This document shows, piece after piece, positions 57,014 through 64,000 of a DNA stretch of 64,000 bases. The stretch is from Streptomyces sp. NBC_00704. GTDB lineage: Bacteria > Actinomycetota > Actinomycetes > Streptomycetales > Streptomycetaceae. How positions within the stretch are numbered: position 1 is the stretch's first letter; each line of letters starts with the position of its first letter. The position numbers and the translations under genes were made by a program. The stretch covers positions 6,444,501-6,508,500 of the forward strand of contig NZ_CP109000.1 of the NCBI RefSeq assembly GCF_036226605.1. Reading direction: 5' to 3'. Below the pieces are notes generated by a model, which saw only the letters and a list, made by a program, of their open reading frames with translations, did not search any database and was not told the origin of the DNA.

Positions 57014-58717
57014 TCAGGCGGTCGACGGCCGGGCGGGCAGCACGTGGTCACCCACCGTGTCCGTGCTCAGGCACAGGGAGCAGACGACCGCGTCGTGCGT
57101 CGGGCAGGCGGCCACGTCGGGACGCTCGTAGGGCAGGCGGCAGACGTGGCAGTCGTACGTCGTGGCGCTGGGGTTGCCGTCCGCGTCGAGCAGCGGCTCG
57201 GCGATGCCGTCGTCCGAACGGCGCAGGTAGTAACGGCCCTTGGTGACGATCGCCGTCAGCGGGGTGAGGACGAACGCGATGACGGCGGCGGCCACGGGGG
57301 AGTACGGCTGGAGGGTGTCGCCGAGGGCGTGGAAGTACATCGCGATGGACAGGCCGGACGCGGCCAGGAACGCGACGACGCCGACCGGGTTGACCGCGTA
57401 CAGCATGCCCCGGCGGAACTCGGGCGCGAGCGGGGACAGCCGGAGCAGGTACTTGTTGACGCCGATGTCCGTGGCGACGGTGACGACCCAGGCGATGGCG
57501 CAGTTCGAGTAGAAGCCGAGGATGTCGTTGAGGAAGCTGAACATGTCGGCTTCCATCAGGACGAGCGCGAAGGCCAGGTTGACCAGCACGAAGACCAGGC
57601 GGCCGGGGTAGTGCCGGGTGACGCGGGTGAAGGAGTTCGTCCACGCGAGCGATCCGGAGTACGCGTTCGTCACGTTGATCTTGATCTGGCTGATCACGAC
57701 GAGCGCCACGGCCAGCGGGACGACCAGCCAGGACGGCATCATCGCGTCGAAGGCCCCGCGGAACTGCTGGATCGGCTCGGTGGCCGCGGCGGGGCCGACC
57801 TCCGCCAGGATGTACACCGCGAGGAAGACGCCGATGGCCTGCTTCAGCGCGCCGAGGACCACCCATCCCGGCCCGGCCATGACCACGGCCGTCCACCAGG
57901 TGCGCTTGTTCGCCTCCGTCTTCGGCGGCATGAAGCGCAGGTAGTCGATCTGCTCGCCGATCTGCGCGATGAGGGACAGGCAGACGCCCGCGCCGAGCAG
58001 CACGGGAGCGGTGTGCACCCCGCCGTCCCCGTCGGTGCCCGCGTAGGCCAGGAACCGGTCGACGGTGCCGGGGTCGGTGGCGACGAGGTAGACCAGCGGC
58101 GCGACCATCAGCAGCAGCCATATCGGCGTCGTCCACACCTGGAGCTTGCTGAGCGCCTTCATGCCGTAGATCACCAGCGGGATCACCATCAGCGTGGAGA
58201 CCAGATAGCCCAGCCACAGCGGCAGCCCCAGGCCCAGCTTCAGGCCCTGGGCCATGATCGAGCCCTCGAGCGCGAAGAAGATGAACGTGAAGCTGGCGAA
58301 GATCACGCCGGTCAGCACCGAGCCGTAGTAGCCGAAGCCGGACCCGCGGGTGATCAGGTCGAGGTCGATGTTGTAGCGGGCGCCGTAGTAGGCGAGCGGG
58401 AACCCGGTGACGAAGATGACGACCGCGGCGACGGCGATCGCGACGAGCGCGTTCCCGGTGCCGTGGGCGAGGCCGATGCCGGCGCCGATGGAGAAGTCCG
58501 CCATGTACGCGATGCCGCCCAGAGCGGTCGTCGCCACCACCATCGGGGTCCAGTGGCGGTAACTGCGGGGCGCGAAGCGGAGGGTGTAGTCCTCCAGGGT
58601 CTCTTTGGTGGCCTGGGAGGCGGGGGAGCCGGGGCGGGAGTGCGGCGCGGTGGCCGTCGGCGACGACTGCGGGTGCCGGGGCGACTGCGCCGGCTGGGGT
58701 GTCTCGGTGGCGCTCAT
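57014..58717 (-). CDS. NCS1 family permease with C-terminal zinc-ribbon tail
   Basis: 567 aa. A Ser/Pro-rich 40-residue N-terminus precedes about 12 transmembrane helices of the purine-cytosine permease family (YTLRFAPRSYRHWTPMVVATTALGGIAYMADF region, FGYYGSV, IGEQIDYLRFMP). The last 49 residues hold Cys523, Cys526, Cys538, Cys546 and Cys549 (CHVC, CP, CSLC), a likely cytoplasmic zinc ribbon not typical of NCS1. Substrates of the family include cytosine, allantoin, hydantoin and thiamine precursors. ATG 58717 follows gaaggg. It is divergent from cobK. Confidence 0.87.
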   Translation of the reverse strand: MSATETPQPAQSPRHPQSSPTATAPHSRPGSPASQATKETLEDYTLRFAPRSYRHWTPMVVATTALGGIAYMADFSIGAGIGLAHGTGNALVAIAVAAVVIFVTGFPLAYYGARYNIDLDLITRGSGFGYYGSVLTGVIFASFTFIFFALEGSIMAQGLKLGLGLPLWLGYLVSTLMVIPLVIYGMKALSKLQVWTTPIWLLLMVAPLVYLVATDPGTVDRFLAYAGTDGDGGVHTAPVLLGAGVCLSLIAQIGEQIDYLRFMPPKTEANKRTWWTAVVMAGPGWVVLGALKQAIGVFLAVYILAEVGPAAATEPIQQFRGAFDAMMPSWLVVPLAVALVVISQIKINVTNAYSGSLAWTNSFTRVTRHYPGRLVFVLVNLAFALVLMEADMFSFLNDILGFYSNCAIAWVVTVATDIGVNKYLLRLSPLAPEFRRGMLYAVNPVGVVAFLAASGLSIAMYFHALGDTLQPYSPVAAAVIAFVLTPLTAIVTKGRYYLRRSDDGIAEPLLDADGNPSATTYDCHVCRLPYERPDVAACPTHDAVVCSLCLSTDTVGDHVLPARPSTA

Positions 58718-59151
58718 GGGCGGCCCTTCGGGGAGGTGGGCGGTGGGGGACTCCCGGTCGGCGTCCTCGGCATCCGGGGGAGGGGTGGGCCGCGGAGCCA
58801 TGAGCGGACACGGTAGGAACCGTTTGTTTCTCCGGACGGCGACACGGCGTGAACGCGAGGTAACGGACGGCGGCCCGCGACCGCCGCCCACGGACCCCGG
58901 CCGGCGAAATCCTGGTCCCGCCCCCCGCCGTCGCGACCGCGGCTCGCGCCCCCTGAGCCTCGGCCTTTGCCGCCGGACCCCCGGCCGCCCGCCCAGCCCG
59001 CCGCTGTCCCGGCCCCGGCCGTCGCCCGTCCGTTCCCCGGTCCGCGGCTCCCGCCGATCGCATGCCGTCGACGGCGCCCCCGTGGTCCGGTGTGCTTGAG
59101 TGGGCGCGCTCGCTCCGACCCGTCGCCGCTCATGATCGGACCCGGACTCTC
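58718..59151. promoter_or_regulatory. Divergent region between NCS1 permease and cobK
   Basis: These 434 bases contain no supported gene and no B12-box sequence, so cobK is not visibly under its own riboswitch. An A/T-rich patch near 58809-58835 may be a permease promoter. Confidence 0.4.
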
Positions 59152-59937
59152 GTGCACGTACTGATACTCGGCGGGACCGCGGAGGCCCGTCGGCTCGCGG
59201 AACTCCTCAGCGGCGAGCCGGACTTGACGGTCACCAGCTCGCTCGCCGGGCGGGTGACCGCTCCCCGGCCGCCGGCGGGCGAGGTGCGCGTGGGCGGGTT
59301 CGGCGGCGTCGAAGGGCTCGTGACCTGGGTGCGCGAGCACGCCGTCGACGCGATCGTCGACGCCACCCACCCCTTCGCCGGGACGATCGGCTTCCACGCG
59401 GCCGACGCGGCCGCCGTCGCCGGTGTCCCGCTGCTCGCGCTGCGCCGTCCCGGCTGGACGCCCGTCGAGGGCGACCGCTGGCACGAGGTCGGCTCACTGG
59501 CGGAGGCGGCCGCGTCGCTTCCCGCGCTCGGCCGGCGGATCTTCCTCACCACCGGACGCACGGGGCTGGCGGCCTTCGCCGGACTGGACGGCCTGTGGTT
59601 CCTGGCACGCTCGGTCGAAGCGCCCGAGCCGCCCTGCCCGTCCGCCCTGGAGGTGCTGCTCGACCGGGGCCCCTTCACCCTCGACGGAGAGCGCGAGCTG
59701 CTGCGCCGGCATCGCGTCGACGTCCTGGTGACCAAGGACAGCGGGGGCGCCGCCACCGCGCCGAAGCTGACCGCCGCCCGGGAGGCGGGGCTGCCCGTGG
59801 TCGTGGTGCGCAGACCGCCGGCGCCCACGGGCGTCCCCGTGGCACCCGACCCGTGGGACGCCGTCCGCTGGATCCGGGCCCAGCGGACGGCAGGCCGCCC
59901 GGCCGGCCACCCCGACCCCCGGCCCGAGCCCCGCTGA
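59152..59937 (+). CDS. cobK: Cobalt-precorrin-6A reductase
   Basis: 261 aa. The N-terminal Rossmann motif VHVLILGGTAEARRLAELL, then TSSLAGRVTAPRPP and VDATHPFAGTIGFHA, are CobK/CbiJ signatures; FLTTGRTGLAAF and LVTKDSGG come later. It reduces precorrin-6A to dihydro-precorrin-6 with NADPH in cobalamin synthesis. GTG 59152 starts directly at the dinucleotide-binding strand; no strong ribosome site is seen. Confidence 0.9.
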   Translation: MHVLILGGTAEARRLAELLSGEPDLTVTSSLAGRVTAPRPPAGEVRVGGFGGVEGLVTWVREHAVDAIVDATHPFAGTIGFHAADAAAVAGVPLLALRRPGWTPVEGDRWHEVGSLAEAAASLPALGRRIFLTTGRTGLAAFAGLDGLWFLARSVEAPEPPCPSALEVLLDRGPFTLDGERELLRRHRVDVLVTKDSGGAATAPKLTAAREAGLPVVVVRRPPAPTGVPVAPDPWDAVRWIRAQRTAGRPAGHPDPRPEPR

Positions 59938-59966
59938 CGGCCCACGGGCGACTGGCGCCGGGGTCA

Positions 59967-60113
59967 TGCCGGGGTCCGCCTGCCTCTGCCGAGGGCCGCA
60001 TGGGATCCCCGGTGTCCGGTGGCCGGGCCGGGTTTGCGCCGGGCGGTGCCGGGGTCCCGCCGACCGGTGCCGGGGCCCGCCCGCCTCTGCCGTGGGTCGC
60101 ATGGGGTCCCGGT
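59967..60113. repeat. Imperfect 46-base direct repeat between cobK and cobH
   Basis: 59967-60013 and 60068-60113 share about 85% identity over 46 bases (each reads tgccgggg, then gcctctgcc, then gcatggg). A shorter related piece lies at about 60048. Further on, gtggcc is repeated four times near 60155-60180. The gap of 290 bases otherwise has no gene. Confidence 0.75.
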
Positions 60114-60227
60114 CACCGCCGGGACCTCAGGGGTCTCTGTTGTCTCCTGCCGCCGTGGCCGTGGCCGTGGCCGTGGCCGCCGGTGTCGGCGCCGCGTGCT
60201 CCGGGACGGCTCAGGCCCTCCGGGCGC

Positions 60228-60956
60228 TCACTCCTCCTCGCTGGCGAGGGCGTTCAGGGCGGCGGCGGCCATCGCGCTGCCGCCCCGGCGCCCGCGCACC
60301 GCGAGGTACTCCAGTCCGTACGGGTTGGCGATCAGCGCCTCCTTGGACTCGACCGCCCCGACGAATCCGACCGGCACGCCGATCACCGCGGCGGGCCGGG
60401 GCGCGCCCTCCCCGATCATCTCCAGGAGCCGGAAGAGGGCCGTCGGCGCGTTGCCGACGGCGACGACCGCACCCTCCAGCCGGTCGCGCCACAGCTCCAG
60501 AGCGGCGGCGCTGCGCGTGGTGCCGAGCCGTTCCGCCAGTTCCGGCACGGCCGGTTCGGACAGGGTGCAGAGCACGTCGTTGCCGGCGGGCAACCGCTTG
60601 CGGGTCACGCCGCTGGCCACCATCCGCACGTCGGTGAAGACGGGCGCCCCGGCGCGCAGGGCCTCGCGGGCGCGGGCCACCACGCCGGGAGTGTGGGCGA
60701 GGTCGCGGACGAGGTCGACCATGCCGCAGGCGTGGATCATCCGGACCGCCACCTGAGCGACGTCGGCGGGGAGGCCCGCGAGGTCCGCCTCCGCACGGAT
60801 GGTGGCGAAGGACCGGCGGTAGATCGCCGCGCCGTCCTTCTCGTAGTCGTAGCTGGTCACGGTGCTGGTCTCACTGCTCTCGGGGTGGTCGGACGGCTCG
60901 GGCGGGAGCGGTCGCGCGGCGGCCGGACCGGCTGCCGTGGACATGGCGGCGAGCAT
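60228..60956 (-). CDS. cobH: Precorrin-8X methylmutase
   Basis: 242 aa. The CobH/CbiC fold is clear: SYDYEKDGAAIYRRSFATIRAEADL, then VRMIHACGMVDLV with the catalytic His, VFTDVRMVASGVTRK, GNAPTALFRLLEM and VPVGFVGAVESKEAL. It moves the C-11 methyl group to C-12, forming hydrogenobyrinic or cobyrinic acid. The first 32 residues are extra. Convergent with cobK; both probably serve one pathway but are transcribed apart. Confidence 0.93.
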   Translation of the reverse strand: MLAAMSTAAGPAAARPLPPEPSDHPESSETSTVTSYDYEKDGAAIYRRSFATIRAEADLAGLPADVAQVAVRMIHACGMVDLVRDLAHTPGVVARAREALRAGAPVFTDVRMVASGVTRKRLPAGNDVLCTLSEPAVPELAERLGTTRSAAALELWRDRLEGAVVAVGNAPTALFRLLEMIGEGAPRPAAVIGVPVGFVGAVESKEALIANPYGLEYLAVRGRRGGSAMAAAALNALASEEE

Positions 60957-61070
60957 ACCGACGCCCCCGCACCTGACGGCGGCCGGAGGCCCGGGCGGGG
61001 GCGCACCCCGGCCGGGGGCGGGGGCCGGCCGGCCCGGAGGCGGTGACCCGTGACGGACCGGCCGGGCCTC

Positions 61071-62300
61071 TCAGCCGGTCGGTCGCCCGGCCGCGGGCCG
61101 GTGGCCGGCACCGTCCGCACGGAGGCCGGGGTCGGGGCCGTCGCCGTACCGGGAGCGGGCCCGGGCGCGCAGGCCGGCGTCGTCCAGCACGTCGAGGGCC
61201 GTGCAGGCCAGCGCCTCCACCACGGCGGTCAGGACCCGGCGGGCGCGCGGGGAGGCCGCGGCGGCGGCGAACTCGGGGGTGTGGTCGCTGCCGTCGGAGT
61301 CCATGATCGCGACGAAGGGGTGGACGGCGGGCACCCGTCCGCTGACGTTGCCGATGTCCGAGGACCCCAGGTACACGCCGGGCTCGGGCGGTGTGAGGGT
61401 GATCCCGGCCCGGGACAGATGGCCGGCGAACCGCTCGGACAGCGGCTCGCAGTCCCGGAAGTGCTCGTAGCGCACGCTCGCCCGCTCCACCTCGACGGAC
61501 GTTCCGGTCGCCAGCGCGACGCCCTGCGCCGAGGTGCGCAGCCGCGCCGCCAGCTCGTCCAGGGCCGCCGTGGTCGCCGCGCGCAGCCCGAAGCGCCCCT
61601 CGGCCCGGTCGGGCACGATGTTCGTCGCCGTCCCGCCGTGGGTGACGATCCCCTGGACGTGGGAGCCCTCCGGCAGCCGCCGGCCGAGCGCCGACAGCAC
61701 GTTGAACAGCTCGATCAGCGCGGCGAGGGCGTCGACGCCCTCGGTCGGGTTGCCGGTGGGATGCGCGGCCCGGCCGTGGAAGACGACCCGGTACTGCTCC
61801 TGCGCGGTCAGCGGCGCCCGCGCCCAGTCGTGGACGCCGGGATGGAACATCAGGGCGGCGTCGACGTCGTCGAAGACCCCGGCGCGCACCTGGAGGGCCT
61901 TGCCGCCGCCGCCCTCCTCGGCCGGGGTGCCCACCGCCAGGACGCGGCCGGCGGCGCCGTCCCGGACCGCGTCCACGACCAGTGCGGCGCCCAGTCCCGC
62001 CGCCGCGATCAGGTTGTGCCCGCAGGCGTGCCCGAGTCCGGGCAGGGCGTCGTACTCCAGCAGCAGCGCCACGGCAGGCCGGCCGTGCCCCGAGGACGCG
62101 GTGAACGCCGTCGGGAGGTCCGCCACGTTCCTGCGCACCTCGAACCCGGCCCGCTCCAGCTCGCCGGTGAGCAGGGCGGCGGCGCGGTGCTCGGCGAAGG
62201 CGGTCTCGGGGTCCGCGTGCAGGGCGCGGGCGACGGCCCACAGGCCGTCCGCGCGCCGGGCGACCTCGTCATGCACACGGCTGTACGGCGGGCTGGTCAA
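61071..62300 (-). CDS. M20 family metallopeptidase/amidohydrolase
   Basis: 409 aa. Metal ligands are visible in PGLGHACGHNLIAAAGLGA (His), TPAEEGGGGK (Glu-Glu) and MFHPGVHDW. The dimerisation domain spans about residues 180-290. It is like the PmrA/AbgA amidohydrolases that cleave aminobenzoyl-glutamate or N-acyl amino acids. The start is TTG 62300, supported by ggaggc 5 bases upstream. The C-terminal 20 residues are Gly/Arg-rich and probably disordered. Confidence 0.88.
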   Translation of the reverse strand: MTSPPYSRVHDEVARRADGLWAVARALHADPETAFAEHRAAALLTGELERAGFEVRRNVADLPTAFTASSGHGRPAVALLLEYDALPGLGHACGHNLIAAAGLGAALVVDAVRDGAAGRVLAVGTPAEEGGGGKALQVRAGVFDDVDAALMFHPGVHDWARAPLTAQEQYRVVFHGRAAHPTGNPTEGVDALAALIELFNVLSALGRRLPEGSHVQGIVTHGGTATNIVPDRAEGRFGLRAATTAALDELAARLRTSAQGVALATGTSVEVERASVRYEHFRDCEPLSERFAGHLSRAGITLTPPEPGVYLGSSDIGNVSGRVPAVHPFVAIMDSDGSDHTPEFAAAAASPRARRVLTAVVEALACTALDVLDDAGLRARARSRYGDGPDPGLRADGAGHRPAAGRPTG

Positions 62301-62466
62301 CGGAGCCTCCTGCTGGTCGACGGCGACACGTTCCTGCCGGACCCGGGTTCCACCGCACGGGCCCCCGAACCAGAGCCGAGCGCCCGGCCGGGGTCCGGCG
62401 GAGCCGCCGGGCCCCGCCGGACACGGGAGCCGCCCGCCCGAACTCCCTGGGCCGCCGGAACCCGGG

Positions 62467-63630
62467 TCAGTCCTGGGTGAGCAGGTCGGCCAGGCGGTGC
62501 GCCTGGGCCAGCAGCGTCCCGTAGGTGACCAGCGCGTCCGGGTCGTCGGGCACGGCGCCCGGCAGCCCCCTGCGCAGGTCGTTCAGCGTGCGCTGCAACT
62601 CGGCGACGGCCTCGCGCAGTTCCGCCGCCGCGTCGTCGTCGTGGCCGTCCGGAAGGCCCGGGTCGGCCAGCGTCCGTCCGTAGAGCCGGACGGCACGTGC
62701 GGTGTGCCGCAGGAACTCGGAGTACGCGCGGGTCAGCTCCGGGGCCGGCCGGGCCGCCCTCTCGCTCTCCGTGATCTCCCGCACGGTCCTGGTCACGCCC
62801 GCCGTGTGCAGGGCCACGTAGTCGAGCACGCCCAGGGCGTCGGAGTACGCCTCGTCGGCCGGGAGGCGCGGCCGGGCACGGCGCCCGCGCGGGTTGACGC
62901 GCATGCTCTCCCGGCTCCAGCCGATCGCCGACCGCGCCTGGTCGACCAGCCGGCCCAGACGCAGGGCGCGCTCGTGCCACTCCCCGACGGGCAGACCGTC
63001 CCACTCGCCGCCCGCCAGGCCGTCGGCCACGGCGTCGAGGATCTCCTGCGCCTCGCCGGCCGCGTCCTCCAGCGCGGCGCGGGCGTCACGCAGGTACACC
63101 GGAGGGCGGATCAGCACGTTGACGGCCACGCCGACCACCGCGCCGAAGACCGCCTCCGCGATGCGCGCGGCCGAGGCGGCCACCGTCACGGGACCGTTGG
63201 TCAGCACGAACAGCGCACCGGTGGCGGCGTAGACGCCCTGGCTCCCCAGACGCTGCCACTGCCCCAGGAGCAGCACGGCCGGAAGTACCAGGGCCATCGT
63301 GATCATCGTGCTGTGCAGCAGCAGCGCCACCGCCGTCGCTGTCGCCGTCCCCACCGCGATCGCGGCGAGCTGCTGAAGTCCGTGCGCGACCGACCGGTAC
63401 ACCGTCGACTCCACGAGGACGACCGCCACCCACGGCGCCACGAACGCCATCGGCGCGGCCAGCCACCAGCCGACGACCGCCCAGGCCAGCCACGCGGCCA
63501 GCGCCGCCTTGCTCGCCTGCACCATCAGGTCCCGCTCGCGGCCCGGTCCTTCCCAGGCCCGGCGTGCCGCCGGCACGACCGCGCCGGCGGTGCGCCGGAC
63601 CGGCCGGGCCGCCTTTCGCATCCACTCCAT
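62467..63630 (-). CDS. FUSC-type membrane transporter (aromatic acid exporter family)
   Basis: 387 aa. The N-terminal half has six to seven transmembrane helices (ALAAWLAWAVVGWWLAAPMAFVAPWVAVVLVEST, TMALVLPAVLLLGQW); the FUSC/ArAE core is recognisable. The C-terminal half is a cytoplasmic helical domain (ARAALEDAAGEAQEILDAV). Relatives export aromatic acids or unknown compounds. ATG 63630 is used; there is no clear ribosome site. No substrate clue from neighbours. Confidence 0.85.
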   Translation of the reverse strand: MEWMRKAARPVRRTAGAVVPAARRAWEGPGRERDLMVQASKAALAAWLAWAVVGWWLAAPMAFVAPWVAVVLVESTVYRSVAHGLQQLAAIAVGTATATAVALLLHSTMITMALVLPAVLLLGQWQRLGSQGVYAATGALFVLTNGPVTVAASAARIAEAVFGAVVGVAVNVLIRPPVYLRDARAALEDAAGEAQEILDAVADGLAGGEWDGLPVGEWHERALRLGRLVDQARSAIGWSRESMRVNPRGRRARPRLPADEAYSDALGVLDYVALHTAGVTRTVREITESERAARPAPELTRAYSEFLRHTARAVRLYGRTLADPGLPDGHDDDAAAELREAVAELQRTLNDLRRGLPGAVPDDPDALVTYGTLLAQAHRLADLLTQD

Positions 63631-63821
63631 AGAGAAGCAAGTGCCACGCGAGACGCGCTACGCACCTGCCGGCCTCGATCTCGTTGCGCCCGGCGAGCGC
63701 TCCCCGCACCGGCGCACCCGTCGGGCCCGGCGGTGTGGGGAGCGCGCCGCCCCGGGTACTCGGGAGGCGCACGGCGGTGAGCACACCGCCCCGACACCGG
63801 ACCGACCGACCAACCAGCATC

Positions 63822-63845
63822 GGTCAGTCGGCTGACCGACTGACC
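63822..63845. promoter_or_regulatory. Perfect 10-base inverted repeat upstream of the DUF6480 gene
   Basis: ggtcagtcgg (63822-63831) and ccgactgacc (63836-63845) flank a 4-base spacer inside a stretch of gaccgac repeats (63800-63861). It sits 34 bases before the ATG of the last gene and may be an operator or leader hairpin. Confidence 0.55.
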
Positions 63846-63878
63846 GATTGACCGACCGACCAGAACGGAGCGCACGCC

Positions 63879-64000
63879 ATGACGACTCCCGACCCGGACC
63901 CGACGCGGACCCCGTCGATCGACCCGGGCGGCGGTGTGCCCCCTGGCGAGACCCCGCCCGCCGAGGGCGGAACGTACGGCATCTCCCATCCGGAGCCGCC
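63879..64000 (+). CDS. DUF6480 family protein, 3' end outside the window
   Basis: Forty codons are visible, starting MTTPDPDPTRTPSIDPGGGVPPG and continuing ETPPAEGGTYGISHPEPP. This is the N-terminus of the small Streptomyces DUF6480 proteins, about 80 residues, normally ending in a transmembrane helix that lies beyond the window. Function unknown. ATG 63879 follows ggagcgc. Confidence 0.75.
   Translation, partial: MTTPDPDPTRTPSIDPGGGVPPGETPPAEGGTYGISHPEP

Noticed and set aside
58718..59151. A second cobalamin riboswitch upstream of cobK
   Set aside because: Neither the gccactg B12 box nor the ggaagccggtg-type core is present in the region.

Overview
The window is a piece of an actinomycete chromosome, almost certainly Streptomyces. 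Evidence: very high G+C with strong G/C preference at third codon positions, frequent GTG and TTG starts, and typical Streptomyces gene families (alditol oxidase, DUF2637, DUF6480, PucR, FurA/KatG, CbtAB, CBM2 and CBM13 secreted proteins). About 50 protein genes are supported. I see no rRNA, tRNA, CRISPR array, transposase or prophage gene.

Layout. (1) 1-3585: tail of a DUF2264 gene, a VOC protein, a PEP-mutase/isocitrate lyase-family enzyme and a TetR regulator. (2) 3739-11500, minus strand: a beta-galactoside module with a ROK regulator, lipoprotein binding protein, two ABC permeases and LacZ. (3) 11651-17657: alditol oxidase, a radical SAM protein with unusual cysteine spacing, a membrane-anchored sigma/anti-sigma-like protein ending in a cellulose-binding domain, and an FAD monooxygenase. 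(4) 17941-25839: a candidate 24-aa peptide, RsgA GTPase, an Ada-AlkA fusion coupled to an O6-alkylguanine methyltransferase, a DUF456 membrane protein, a TrmB/LuxR-like regulator and a degenerate PP2C-like protein. (5) 25902-33466: a pyruvate oxidase-type ThDP enzyme, a membrane-anchored HTH protein facing two small secreted proteins, an anti-sigma-type ATPase and a DUF2637 protein. (6) 33791-38653: an FhuF-like iron reductase behind an iron box, then GntR, TPR-like and PucR proteins. (7) 39040-45850: purine oxidation, with three xanthine dehydrogenase subunits, an NCS2 permease and XdhC. (8) 45909-50368: an SRPBCC protein, a lipoprotein polysaccharide deacetylase and two secreted GH43 enzymes for arabinan. 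(9) 50578-54635: FurA-KatG and a PLP enzyme. (10) 54820-60956: cobalt/B12 functions, with a cobalamin riboswitch, CbtB, CbtA, a histidine-phosphatase-like protein lacking its histidines, an NCS1 permease with a zinc-ribbon tail, CobK and CobH. (11) 61071-64000: an M20 amidohydrolase, an FUSC-type exporter and the start of a DUF6480 gene.

Several neighbourhoods make functional sense. ROK-ABC-LacZ imports and cleaves a beta-galactoside. PucR faces the purine oxidation operon. FurA precedes the catalase-peroxidase it probably represses. The riboswitch links vitamin B12 level to cobalt uptake, close to two corrin biosynthesis genes. Convergent gene pairs are usually separated by GC-rich hairpins, several of which are near perfect. 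The least explained items are the radical SAM protein, the CBM2 receptor-like protein, the pseudo-enzymes (PP2C-like and phosphoglycerate-mutase-like) and several perfect inverted repeats next to start codons.
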